A stretch of DNA of 64,000 nt, from positions 62,001-126,000 of the forward strand of contig JAFEMH010000336.1 in NCBI GenBank assembly GCA_022495995.1, read 5' to 3'. Origin of the DNA: Adenophora triphylla var. japonica. Lineage: Eukaryota; Streptophyta; Magnoliopsida; Asterales; Campanulaceae. Shown piece after piece: positions 10,102 through 21,381 of this stretch. The position numbers were made by a program, and so were the translations under genes. Under the pieces are notes generated by a model that was given only the letters and a program-made list of their open reading frames with translations, was not told where the DNA came from and ran no database searches. Numbering within the stretch: position 1 is the stretch's first letter; each line of letters opens with the position of its first letter.

Positions 10102-11591
10102 TGTTGGGTATGCATGTTTTAACCCTCCTATATTTATATTAGATTTGATTGATACCATAATCTCCTGTCTATTTTAAGGACTTTAGGACCCTATGTAATG
10201 AAGCTTAGACTTCAATTTTTTAGTTAAGTCCATTTTATAGATTAGGCTTGAAGACTGGCACAGACTCATTGGAATTGAGAGTTGCAGTTCAGAAGTTTCA
10301 AACCGCTTCTTTGGAACCGCCCTAGCAAAACCGCCCTTAGCATTTGCTTGGTGAAATCCTTTGTTTGAAACTACTCTTGAACTACTCAAGTGCAACCGCC
10401 CTATGATGAACCGCACCTTGCAGCTCATTATCAACCGCACTTTGCAACCTCACTGGAGTTACCAACCGCACTTGTCAAACCGCCTGTACTCCAGAACCGC
10501 CCCCAATGATTGAGACTTGAAGTGAACCGCTCTTTGACTTTGTGATCCACATCAGCAATATCCAATGTCAACCACCTTATCTTGTCACGTGATTCAAAGT
10601 CAGAGAAGATCTGCAAGGATCTTGAAAAGGTGACAGGTGTCCAAACCTCATTGCTTGCAGCTGGAGCATTATCAGCTTTATCTGCAACTACTGTACCAAA
10701 GGACAAAAGTGGTTGCTGTGGACCAATAAGAAAGCATCAAGTACTGTCCTTCAACAGCTGTGTCCAACGGCTACATTTTGGATGCTTGGGTATAAATACC
10801 CCTAATCTTCACCATTTGAAGATTGCTTGAAAAATTAGAGAAATTGCTGTGTTCATGAGAAGTTGAAGCTCTGCCCAGAAATTCTTAGTCCTTTGAATCT
10901 TCATCTTCAAACTTCAAGAAATATTCCCAAGCCCAGAAATCAAGCCTTAACACTTTCAAGAATCATTGTGCTCTACATCTCACAGATTTAAAGAGCCTTG
11001 ATCTTGTTCTCACACACACACCTCATTTGTTCTAATCACATAGATTAAACACTTGAGATACACTGGTTATAGTTTTGGATTTGTTCTTCATAGTAAAGAT
11101 TTTATTGTACTTTGTAATCTCTCAAATACTTAATATAAAATCTCTCTTAGAAATCCAAGACTAACCATCTTGGTAGTGGACGTAGATCGTTTATCGATTG
11201 AACCACTCCAAATAGCGTGTTCTTACTTTCTGCAATTATATTTCTTGTGCTTACTAATTATTTATCTTTGTCTCTGTTTGATCTTTATTTAGATATCCAT
11301 TATTGTGAAATAGTGTTTGGAGTTAACATTGTCAAAACCTCACTTGTTTGTAAACCGCACGTACCAACTACTTTGTTAAAACCGCTTTACAAACCTCCTC
11401 TATCAAAACCACTTTGTAACTCTAAATATTCCGCTGTGCATTTTACACTTTCACTTGCAGTCTATTATCAACTGCAAGAGGATCTTGTAAGCAAGAGGTT
11501 TAGTTTTTAAAAGAGGGCGAAAAATTTTAAACAGCTATTCACCCCCCCTCTAGCTGTATTTTCACCCTTGTTGCCACCTTTGGGACCAACA
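10102..11591 (+). repeat. 3' LTR of the Sirevirus-like element (1490 bp)
   Basis: Starts TGTTGGGTATGC after the polypurine tract and ends GGGACCAACA, giving the terminal inverted repeat TGTTGG/CCAACA. It has a cluster of AACCGC copies at 10303-10530 (U3), a TATA box TATAAATAC at 10791, and two more AACCGC copies near 11353 and 11380. The next base begins interrupted copia pol sequence. The 5' LTR is off-window, so the target duplication (expected GAAGA) is unchecked. Confidence 0.85.
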
Positions 11592-12701
11592 GAAGACTAT
11601 GTGTGTTAGTTGAAAAAGTCCTTGTATGGACCGAATCAGTCGCTTAGGCAGTGATATAAACGGTTTGATAGCTATATGACAGAGATTGATTACAAGAGAA
11701 GCCCGTATGGCTGTTGTGTGTACCCGAATAGGTTGGTGGATGGTTCCACTATCTAATTGGTTCTTTATTTTTACGATATATTGATAGCTGCTGTCAAGAA
11801 GTCTGATATTTATAAGTTGAAAGGTCTACTATATGCTGAGTTCAAGATGAAGAATTTATGTGCAACAAAGAAAATTCTGGATATGGAGATCTACAGGAAT
11901 AGAAGCCAACAAAAATTGTTCTTATCCTAGAAAAGATACATCAAGAAAGTTTTAGAGAGGTTTGACATTCCTACAACAAAGCCTATAGATTTTCCGAGTG
12001 CAGCGAATACACATATGTCTGTTGCGTTTGCACCAAAATCGTTTGAAGAGAAAGGGTATATGGTTCAAGTACCTTATGCTAATGCAGTTGGTAGTTTGAT
12101 GTATGCTATGGTTTGCACTAGATCGGATCTTGCGCATGTCGTTAGTATTGTTAGTAGGTACATGGGGAATCTTGGTAAGGAACATTGTCAGGCAGTGAAT
12201 AGGATCTTCAGGTACCTTAAGGGTACACTTGATGTTGGGCTCATTTATAAAGGTAGTACATAATGTGCAGTTGAGAGTTATTGTGATTCAGACTACTATG
12301 GGGATGTTGATACGTGGAGATCTATGAACGGGTACATATTTACTCTTGGTGGGTCAGTTGTCAGTTGGAAGGCTACTTTGCAATATACAGTGACTTTGTC
12401 GACTACGGAAGCGGAGTACATGGCATTGACAGAAGCTGATAAGGACGAAATATGGCTAAAGGGTTTGATCAGCGACCTCGGGTTACATCAGGATCAGGCT
12501 ACAATATTTCGTGACAGATTGAGTGCAATATGTTTAGCCAAGTATCAAGTTCATCACAAAAGAACCAAGCACATAGGTGAGGTATCATTTTCTGAGAAGT
12601 GATAAGGGGATCAAGGTGAAGAAAGTGGCAACTGCGGACAATCCTGCTGACATGTTCATGAAGTCCGTTCCAACTAGCAAGTTACAACATTGTTTGTAAT
12701 T
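11592..12701 (+). pseudogene. Copia pol fragment (RT and RNase H), degenerate
   Basis: The sequence resumes in the RT palm (KKSLYG-like, then a corrupted YVDD region). It continues through the thumb (VPYANAVGSLMYAMVCTRSDLAHVVSIVSRYMG, PVNR-like AVNRIFRYLKGT) and RNase H (GGSVVSWKATLQ, LSTTEAEYMALTEA, HHKRTKHIGEV), ending near QHCL at 12701. At least four stops or frameshifts are present (for example TAG near 11928 and TAA near 12261). The 5' half was separated by the Sirevirus insertion. The lineage differs from the Sirevirus: no accessory ORF follows, and the LTR comes about 90 bp after pol. Confidence 0.85.
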
Positions 12702-12790
12702 GCTAAATGTTCGCAGCTGTTAGACAGCATCTGAGGCAGAGGGGGAGTTCTGGTTATGTGATCTGGAGGTTAGATGTAAAGGTGAAGATT

Positions 12791-13181
12791 TGTTTGGTTT
12801 AATGTCATCTAAGTTGGGAATGTCTAAATTAGGGGATTGAACAAGCAAGAAGAGTAATTCCGGTGACAACTATTGATTGAACACGGACACGGCCGTGCAA
12901 GAAACCAAGATACGCCCTTGCAACTCAAGGGTGCGGTCGCGCAAAGCTTCTGGACAAAGAGGGGGATAGCGCAGTCCAGGGGTGCGGTCGGGCCAAGTCT
13001 CTGGATAATTCGTACACTAGATTAGAGATTGTATTATATTGTTTATGAGTTGATAATAATATTATCTCCCTCTACCCCTGCACGTAGCCAAGTTGGTGAA
13101 TCAAGTATATCGTTGTGTTTGTTTTATTGCAGTTTGATTTCTTTTTTCTACATATACTCTGTTCTAACGGTAAGAATAACA
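12791..13181 (+). repeat. Probable 3' LTR of the degenerate copia element
   Basis: It follows a purine-rich stretch (AAAGGTGAAGATT, 12778-12790), starts TGTTTGG and may end AATAACA at 13181. The first third holds GC-rich motifs of the form CACGGCCGTG / GTGCGGTCG at about 12887, 12931 and 12983, like those in the LTR at 39969. Both ends are guesses, because the partner LTR is not in the window. Confidence 0.4.
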
Positions 13182-13934
13182 ACTATTTTTCCTAAGAGTT
13201 GTCTTTTAATCTTTTAAATAAATATAGTAGAAAATTACTACTAAATTTCGTTAAGCTGAATCCAGTCTCTTAAATGAATTATTGATGGTATTAGCATGAA
13301 GTCAGTTCTACCATTTATAATTGTTGAAATACATATGCAATAAACAAAAGTAATAAAAGTGATTTTATCTCCTCAAACTGATACAACAAAATAAAGTTAC
13401 GAAAAGTAACTTTATTTTGAGAATTTCAGACCTTCAATTCTTTCATTGATTTAATCCATTTCCGGTCCAGTTTTCGATTTTATTTTTGTCCCTAACCTCT
13501 TAAAAAAATAAAAAAAAAAATAAAAGAATAATTCCGTCAACGTCAACGTTACTCTCTAATCAATCTGCCGGCCGTGCCGATGACTGACTTTCCCGAGGAT
13601 CAAATATCTAAAATGAGTTTTTGGATTTTATTACTATACTCTAAACTCCGATAGATAATACTTACTATAAGTTATCATTCTTATAAAAATAATATAAACG
13701 GATAGAGAAAGGCAAACCACCCGATAAATATTTTAATTTATCAGAATTTAATACATCAATTTTAGTAGTAGACGAGTCATAGACCACATTAGTGTGAAAT
13801 GTGTTGAAACATTTTTATCATTTGTCCTTTTCAAAACGACACATATTTGAGGAGGTGGGTAATTAGATATTCCCTTTGTTCGTCATGTAAAATTTGTCTA
13901 TCGAGTAATATGTCAAAATGTTGCATCTTATTTA

Positions 13935-14196
13935 CTCCGTCTCACAATAAATTTCTTAATTTTGACTTTACAACTCCATAATATTAAGGTTTCTAGGATG
14001 ACTATATAAGGAAATTAAGAAAAAATAAATGTTGCGAGTATAAAAAGTAAAGTAAAAGAGAGAAAGTGGGTATGGGTTTTGGTTGTAAGATGACAGATGG
14101 ATCTCATTGTCCATTTTAATTAATAAAACAACTAAAAATCTTACTATATGACATACTAAAAAGTAAAGTAAGAATCTTATTATGATACGAAGAGAG
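13935..14196. mobile_element. Degenerate Stowaway-like MITE
   Basis: Flanked by TA on both sides. The left end reads CTCCGTCTCAC and the right end ATACGAAGAGAG, a decayed version of the CTCCCTCCGTCC terminal inverted repeat seen in five clearer copies in this window. The interior has the usual GAGAGA/AAAGTAAA composition. Confidence 0.5.
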
Positions 14197-14630
14197 TAAT
14201 TTTAGTCAACTTATTTGTACTTTAATCAAATAAATAATATTCTAAAATGTAAAAAAAAAAACATTGTAAAATTTGCATGATATATCTATTGGCCTATAAG
14301 TAGGCTATCACATGTAAAAATACGATATACAACTTACCGTTACGGGTTTTGTGGATTTCGAATAGGTTATTTCCCATGCCGTAAACCCTTATCAGGATGC
14401 CGAATACCACCTGTAAAAAATAATTATTAAAAAAAATATTATAAAATTATCAAATTTTGATAAAATAAATTCAATCAATTAAATAAAATACAAAAAAATA
14501 AATAATCTATGGAGCTTTAAAATCAAGTTACCATTCAACCTCGAATAAACTAGGATAAGCTTAAATATACGAACAAGAAATTGAAAAGCGACGTAATCAT
14601 TTTCCACTAACCATATCTTAATTATATTGC

Positions 14631-14813
14631 TAACGTTGCATTAAGGTTGTTTTAATGTACCCTTTTGCATCAACTACAGTCATAAAGATCAAACACAAAA
14701 TGCCACAAATACTCATTTGCCGGCCAATGCGTATTTGAAAGATTTCTTGCCCCCAAAAATAAAAATATTAATTTTCAAGGATCACATATTAAAACAACCT
14801 TAATGCAACGTTA
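14631..14813. mobile_element. Small inverted-repeat element (MITE)
   Basis: A 26-bp arm (14631-14656, starting TAACGTTGCATTAAGG) is repeated in inverse orientation at 14788-14813 with no mismatch that I can see. About 131 bp lie between the arms, with no reading frame. The superfamily is not clear from the ends. Confidence 0.6.
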
Positions 14814-14818
14814 ATATT

Positions 14819-14984
14819 ACGTTTTCAAATAAGTAAATAGGTTTGATGCAATTTAACTATTGTTCCGTCTGGTGCGTCTCAAAATTAACTTTTGAGGAGT
14901 ATATATATTTTGGCCTTTGGTTTGGTGCGTCTCAAAATAAATATCACGTTTTCAAATAAGTAAATAGGTTTGATGCAATCTAAC
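14819..14984 (+). repeat. Local direct duplication next to the copia insertion site
   Basis: The stretch ACGTTTTCAAATAAGTAAATAGG...GATGCAAT(T/C)TAAC occurs at 14819-14859 and again at 14944-14984, with GGTGCGTCTCAAAAT also repeated between them (14870 and 14926). The second copy ends exactly at the copia LTR. The undisturbed continuation TTAACTATTG reappears after the element at 24367, which confirms the insertion point. Confidence 0.7.
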
Positions 14985-15839
14985 TGTTGAGATTTCTCAC
15001 CTCGAATGCCCAGGATTTTTGTGAACTCAGAACATGCACATGAAGCAAAATAAATGCAGAATGTTAGTAACAAAATCTGAAGAACAGGAAACTATAAATA
15101 AACTGTAAACAGAAACTGAATTTAAACAGAGTAAAAGAGAGAAAGAAATCGGCTAAGGCCCAAGTATCCGAATACTCCGAAATTCAGCCACAAACCAAGG
15201 CAGCAATGAGTCCCAAAACAGCAAGAACACAGACTCAAAATTCCAACTTAAGGAACACCCAAATCACAGCCTCTGTTGATCACAAAACCAACAGCCGAAC
15301 CCAAGAAACACCAGACCCAGACTCTCAATTACCTCGCCAAACAACACACACACACACGCAGACAGATTAAATCCCTAACTGAGGGAGAGCACCTAAACAG
15401 AATATGAGAGTAGAAGAAAACGACCTGAACCTCGAACAATCCTCACAAAGCTCTCAACTATACCTCTGCAAAGCTCACTAAACCCTCTGTATCTATCACC
15501 GGAGAAGACCTCAAAGTGTGTATAAAAGACTCGTGTGTGTTCTGGCTGCAAAGAGAGAGCATGGGGGGGTTTAAATAGGGGGCTGAAGGTAGAAGAGATA
15601 AGAAGGGGGAAGCAATTCAGAAGAGATAAAGCTTACCCGATAACAACCAACATTGGCGCAACAAAGGGAGCGAAGAAGAAGGACGCGAAGACTCTGACCA
15701 GGTCAATCTCAAATTGACGCTGTCAATATGTTTGCTGGGAACAATTAAGGGATAAGAGAAATAAAGGGCCAGCAGACTTGGGCTACTAATTAGTTGGGCT
15801 GCTTTCATTTGGGCCAAGGCCCAAACAAATATAACAACA
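14985..15839 (-). repeat. 3' LTR of the copia element (855 bp)
   Basis: On the plus strand it runs TGTTGAGATTTC...ATAACAACA, matching the copy at 23457-24366 except for a block of about 32 bp, a shorter (AC)n run near 15345 and scattered substitutions. The minus-strand polypurine tract lies just inside, at 15840-15851. Confidence 0.9.
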
Positions 15840-16181
15840 TTCTCCACCTTGGATCAAGTGCCGGTTCATGACACCAATGCAATTCACGATGCACTCATAG
15901 GATACACTTACTGGACATATTCATCATCGCCTTAGCCTTCGGCACTTGATCCAGCACAAAGTTAGAACAAAGCACGAAAGGCAAAAATCTAGTTTATTCC
16001 TATCACATAGAAAGGAACGAAACTAGACACCCCAACTTCACACAAAGTGAAGAAGAGGATTTTTGGGACAAGCTAACACAAACATCAACATGAAGTGTTA
16101 AAATTCAAAATTTTTAAACAATTCAAAAATTTTGAAACAGGCAAACATTTAGTTTCCATATCAGCAGGATTAAAATTGGTG

Positions 16182-17847
16182 TCAATTTTTTTCAAGATAA
16201 ACAACATATTTAGCAATCACATCACGAATGAAATGATATTTAACATCTATATGCTTGGTTCTATCATGAAAAACAGGATTCTTATCCAATTGAATACCAG
16301 ATTGACTATCAGAAAATACTACCACATTATCATTTTGAAAACCAATATCAGAAAGTAAATCCTTAAGCCATATGACCTCTTTTATAGCCTCGGTCATAGC
16401 CACATATTCAGATTCTGTCGTAGACAAAGTCACAATTGATTGTAACTGAGATTTCCAACTAATACAAGAGCCACATAAGGTAAACACATAAGAAGTGGTA
16501 GATTTTCTATTGTCCCTATCATTAGCATAATTAGAATCAACATAACCAACCAATTTTATACCTTCATTACACTTAGTGAATTTCAAACCATAACTTACCG
16601 AATGCTTTAAGTACCTCAACAACCATTTAAGTGCTTGTCAATGGGGCAAACCAGGATTTGACATATAACAGCTTAAACACGAAATAGCATAAGCAATATC
16701 AGGACGGGTACTAACCATTAAGTACATAACAGAACCAATAGCATTCGAGTAAGGTATATTTTTCATTTGATCTAGCTCCAAGTCATTTTGGGGACACTGC
16801 TCTTTACTAAGCACAAAATGTGAAGCAAGAGGGTATTAACAGATTTAGCATCTTTCATAGAGAATTTAGTTAAAATCTTTTCAACGTATGAACTTTGATT
16901 CAAGTAAATAACAGATAATTCACGGTCTCTGATTATATTCATGCCAAGTATCTTACTAGCATCACCGAGATATTTTATGTCAAATTTAGCACTCAAGCAA
17001 TTTTTAACATTCTCTACGGATTTAGAACAATGAATAATAAGAAGCATGTCATCAACATATATAAGCAAGAAAACAGGCATACTCGTATCATTCTTGAAAT
17101 ATAAACAATGATCATAAGCACTCCGCTGGAATTTTAAATCTAGCATGCATTTATCAAATTTCAGATTCCACATACGAGGAGACTGTTTAAGCCCATATAA
17201 CGACTTTTTAAGCAAACACACATAATCAGGACAAGTATTATCAATATAACCCTCAGGCTGCTTCATATAAATCTTTTCATCAAGATCTCCATGCAAAAAA
17301 GCAGTTTTAACATCCATTTGTTTCATTTCCCAATTAAACTGAGCTACCAAAGCAAGCATAATCCTAACAGTTGTGAATTTAATAACAGGAGCAAATATTT
17401 CAGTGTAATATATACCTTCTTTCTGAGTACAAGTCTAGCTTTAAATCTAACAGAAACGGATTCATTCTTGACTTTATAGAGCCATTTACAAGAAACAATA
17501 GAACAGTTTTTCGATCTAGGCACTAAAGTCCAAATATCATTAATATGCAAAGAATTCATTTCATCATTCATAGCATTAATCCACTCATTTTTGTTAGCAG
17601 AATTTAAAGCTTCATTATATGTTTTAGGCTCAGAATTATCAATAGATTCAAACACACTAAACACAAATGAAGTCATATCAAAATCATGAAAATGTGCGGG
17701 TTGTCTAGATATACGTCTAGGTCTATCACGACTAAGTTGGTAGTCATTCAAAGCAGGCAACTCATTATCATTATTTTCAATATCTTCATTTTCAACATCA
17801 ATATTTTGCTCATTCACATTAATAGGATTATCAACAGGAGGAATCAC
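16182..17847 (-). pseudogene. Copia reverse transcriptase and RNase H
   Basis: Minus-strand frames in order. The RT N-terminus (NEWINAMNDEMNSLHINDIWTLVP, 17847-17344) is followed by the RT core (17359-16772), which has QMDVKTAFLHGDLDEKIYMKQPEGY, KSLYGLKQSPRMWN and the catalytic YVDDML. The thumb KYLGDASKILGMNI follows, and then RNase H (16622-16182) with GYVDSNYANDRDNRKSTTSYVF, LSTTESEYVAMTEA and HDRTKHIDVKYHF. Frameshifts lie near 17350 and between 16622 and 16772. The enzyme belongs to the Tork/TNT1-like side of copia by eye. It is inactive as written. Confidence 0.85.
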
Positions 17848-17865
17848 ATCAGGTTGTGTAACAGG

Positions 17866-19402
17866 CTAATTAACAATAGCAGGAATAGGCACATAAGAGT
17901 GCTCCACCGTATTTGGAGCAGGGGGAGGGGGAGGCACATTATTCAAGTAAGGAAACTCAATTTCATTAAACACAACATCACGACTAATGATCACTTTAAA
18001 ACCCGATTCCTCCCTTACCCATAATCTATACCCCTTGACACCCTCCGGGTATCCCAAGAAAATACACCTCACAGTCCGAGGTTCAAGTTTATCATTTTTC
18101 TTATGGGCATACGCAGCACAACCAAAAATCCTCAAATTAGAATAATCAACAGGTTTTCCAGAAAAAACAGCTTCAGGACATCTACCATTTAAAGGGACAG
18201 AGGGAGACCTATTTATAAGATAGGCGACAGTCATCACTGCCTCACCCCAAAAACGTTTGGACAAACCAGAAGTAGCAAGCATGGTTCTAACTCTTTCTAA
18301 TAGAGTTCTATTCATACGTTCAGGAACATCATTTTGTTGCGGTGTATAAGGCACAATCTTATGCCTTTTAATTCCATTCTCTAAGCAAAAGTTATCAAAC
18401 TCATGATTGCAAAATTCAAGTCCATTATCAGTCCTAAGCACTTTAATTTTTCTACCTGTTTGATTTTCAATCATGACTTTCCAATTTTTGAAATTATCAA
18501 AAACATCAGATTTATTTTTCATTAAAAACACCCATGTTTTTCTGGAAAAGTCATCAATTATAGATAAAAAAAAATATCTATTTTCACCTTGAGTGGTCTC
18601 ACTAGCAGGACCTCATACATCAGCATGTAAATACTCAAGAATTACTTTAGTCGAACAATGATTGGGATTAGAGGGATTGGGAAAAGATACTCTATGTTGC
18701 GTACCCATCACACAAGAGTCACAGAAAGGCATACCAAAAATTTTATCTTTACCAAAAATACCATTTTTATTCAAAATTTCCAACCCTTTATTACTCATGT
18801 GTCCAAGTCTTTTATGCCACAAATCAGTTTTATCAACTTTAACAACATTAGCATAATCAGTCATTGGTTCAGCGGTGCAAACATACAAGTTTCTAATTTT
18901 TTCAGCTTTAAAAATCACAAGAGACCCCTTCAAGATTTTCATGCACCCATTACCCCATTTCCCTTCTAACCCATCATTTTCTAAAGATGCACAAGACATG
19001 AGATTGTTAGCTAAATCAGGCACACGTCGCACATCTTTCAACGTTAAGCAATAACCAGACTCAAATTTGAAACAAACGTCTCCAATACTAGCAATTTGAC
19101 ACTTTTTGTCATTAGCTAAAAAAACAGAGCCACTTTTCATATCACTATAAGTATGAAACATGTTTTTATCAGGTGTCATGTGAAACGTGCATGCAGAATC
19201 TAACAACCATTCATTTTTCACATAATGAACATAATTCACCACGCTTTCGGAACTATAAAAACAGAATGCTCATTTTCACCAGAAGCAAAATTACAGTCAA
19301 TTTGCAAGTCTTGATTCTTCTTTTTGGGATTAGGACACTCTTTACGAAAATGTCCCGTCTCACCACAATTGTAACATTTTCTATTACTTTTACCAGTCCT
19401 AG
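17866..19402 (-). pseudogene. Copia zinc knuckle, protease and integrase
   Basis: From 19402 downwards there is a CCHC knuckle (CYNCGETGHFRKEC), then protease (EWLLDSACTFHMT, active site DSA) with the usual VRRVPDLANNLMS region. The integrase zinc domain (LWHKRLGHMSNKGLEIL...CDSCVMGTQHRVSF) and the catalytic core (TDNGLEFCNHEF, TPQQNDVPERMNRTLLERVRTML) follow, ending in the Pro-rich linker near 17866. An in-frame TGA near 18612 replaces the expected Trp of the WGP motif, and a TAA ends the frame at 17866. The knuckle is cut from the rest of gag by the gypsy insertion at 19403. Confidence 0.85.
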
Positions 19403-19737
19403 TGATGCAGTGCTTACTGAAGTTTAGGTGCATTGTATGGATGTGAAGGGGCAACATCAGTTCATCGCATGTCCAAATTCAGTCATCCACAGAGGAAGCT
19501 CCAATGAATCTTTTTATAATCTATGTTTTTGACTTATCCAAATAATTATTAATAATGTTTCCTAGCAGCCTATAAATAGCCTAGAATATGGAGTTTCAAG
19601 GCAAATTTTGAGGTATTATGAATCAGTTTATGATAATATATTACTAGTTGAGTATTACTCCTAGTTTGTTCCTTTCTCTCGTAGTGTTGCTGAAATTTTA
19701 CCAACTCCTTTTCTTTCTCTTATTAGTTCCCTCATCA
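19403..19737 (+). repeat. 5' LTR of the CAC2-carrying gypsy element
   Basis: Begins TGATGCAGTGC and ends TCCCTCATCA, with TATA box TATAAATAG at 19571. It differs from the 3' copy at three sites in total: near 19566 (GCAG/GAAG), near 19604 (GCAAAT/GCAGAT) and near 19623 (AATCAG/AACCAG). That is about 0.9 percent, which suggests recent insertion. Confidence 0.95.
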
Positions 19738-19739
19738 TT

Positions 19740-19751
19740 TGGTATCAGAGC
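19740..19751 (+). other. Primer-binding site (tRNA-Met type)
   Basis: TGGTATCAGAGC two bases after the 5' LTR. This is the standard complement of the initiator tRNA-Met 3' end used by many plant retroelements. Confidence 0.9.
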
Positions 19752-19786
19752 CCGAATTACGCTCTCGGGCTGCTTCAATTGTTTTC

Positions 19787-21296
19787 ATGGCGGCACGACG
19801 TGGTAGAGGAAGGCGTGGTAACGTGATGGGTGACATGAGAGACAAACGTGAGGATGAAATTCAAGCACTTCAAAGACAAGTCGAGCAGCTTACCCTTCGA
19901 CTTGAACGCCAAGAGGCTCGTAGGGAGCGTGGTGGGTCAAGCCGTGGTGGTTCATCTAGTGATGAGTCTAATGTAAATCCCTTTGCCAACCATCGAAATG
20001 CAACTTGGCTAAGGAGGTTTAATCGTGACTCTGATAAGCTAATGATTGACCTTCCAGAGTTCCATGGTCGTCTAATGGCTGATGAGTTTCTTGATTGGCT
20101 TAGTGCCATTGAGAAGTTCTTTGATTACAGGGAAACTGCTGAGCATCAACGGGTGAAGCTAGTGGCAACGAGGTTGCGTGGCTATGCTTCAACTTGGTGG
20201 GATAAAGTTCAAGAGATGAGAGTCAGAAAAGAAAAGCCCAAGATCACATCATGGGAGATGATGAAGTCCAGGCTTAAGGAGAAATTCCTTCCAGTGGATT
20301 TTACTCAAACAATCTTTTCACAATTCAACAACCTTCGTCAAGAGTCCAAAAGTGTACTGGAGTATACAGAAGAGTTTTACAAGTTGATGGCTCGCAATGA
20401 TGTACAAGAAAATGAAGAACAATTGGTAGCAAGGTACGTGGGCGGTCTGCGAATTTCCATCCGTGACGAAGTTGAAATGCAAAGGCTATGGAGGGTTGAA
20501 GATGCTTACCAATTGGCCTTAAAAGTGGAGGCTAAACTCGCTCGTAGTGGCGGTAAGAAGTATGTGGATGTACGCAGCCTGTACCCTTCTCCAAAGAGAG
20601 AGTCTTCAAAGTATGGGGAGACAGCTTCAAAGGCTGGAAATTCGAGTGAACAGGCAGAAAAGTAAGCCACTGCTGGCCGCTTTAGAGGGCAGGCTAGTGG
20701 CTCCAAAAACCCAACTGGATGTTTAAGTGTGGTCAAGTTGGTCATCGTATGAGCGACTGTCCAAAACGACGTGTCGTTGCTTTCGGTGATGATCACCTTG
20801 AGGAAGAAGTTGAAAGACAGCCGATATATGATGAAGAAGAGGGTATTGAGCGCGAGGAGATTGAGCCTGAAGAAGGTGAAAGTTTGATGATTCAAAGAGC
20901 TCTTGCAACTCCCAAGGTTGATGACGATGAAGATTGGCTCCGCTCTAATATTTTCAAAACTAGGTGCACGTCTAATGGAAAGGTATGCACTATAGTTATT
21001 GATGGTGGTAGCTGCGAAAATATTGTGTCAAAAGAGATGGTGAACAAGCTCAATCTTCCAGCCAAACCACATCCTAAGCCATACCGCATTGCTTGGTTCT
21101 AAAAGGGAAATGAAGTAAAGGTTACTAAACGTTGTCTTGTTTCATTTTCTATGGGGAAAAATTACCATGATAAAATTTGGTATGATGTTGTTCCAATGGA
21201 TGTGTGCCATATACTCCTAGGAAGACCATGGCAATATGATAGGCACGTAATTCATAATGGTCATGCGAATACTTATACTTTTAAAATGTGAAAATA
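19787..21296 (+). pseudogene. Gypsy gag and protease with disabling mutations
   Basis: ATG at 19787 gives a basic, Arg/Gly-rich start (MAARRGRGRRG), a short coiled coil (EIQALQRQVEQLTLRL) and the retrotransposon gag domain (DFLDWLSAIEKFFDY-type, LRGYASTWWDKVQ, LVARYVGGLR). A TAA at 20663 follows. A one-base shift then moves reading to the next frame, where the CCHC knuckle (CGQVGHRMSDC) and protease (VIDGGSCENIVS, then LLGRPWQYDRHV) are found. Further stops occur at 21100-21102 and near 21290. The frame of knuckle and protease is the same frame as the CAC2 piece downstream, so before these mutations one polyprotein could have carried both. Confidence 0.85.
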
Positions 21297-21381
21297 TGAA
21301 ATTATTCTATTGCCTGGTAAAGAGGAAAAGATGCTGAATTCTTCAAAGGAGGAGGGCAACAATTTTTTTTCTACTTCAGCT

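Larger units (their letters stand above)
5324..11591 (+). mobile_element. Sirevirus-like Ty1/copia element, partial (3' half with env-like gene and 3' LTR)
   Basis: It runs on the plus strand from the end of pol (RT/RNase H) through a long accessory region with a Ser/Thr/Pro-rich coiled-coil ORF to a polypurine tract and a 1.49-kb 3' LTR. A copia pol followed by an env-like ORF and the terminal motif GGCATCAATCA...GGGGGAGATTG before the LTR is the layout of plant Sireviruses. The 5' half lies to the left of the Athila insertion, outside the window. The element sits inside another copia pol gene, which resumes at 11592. Confidence 0.8.
13182..14984. other. AT-rich intergenic DNA with small repeats
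   Basis: No gene seen on either strand. It contains a degenerate Stowaway-like element, a small inverted-repeat MITE and a local duplication, listed separately. The rest is unassigned AT-rich sequence. Confidence 0.6.
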
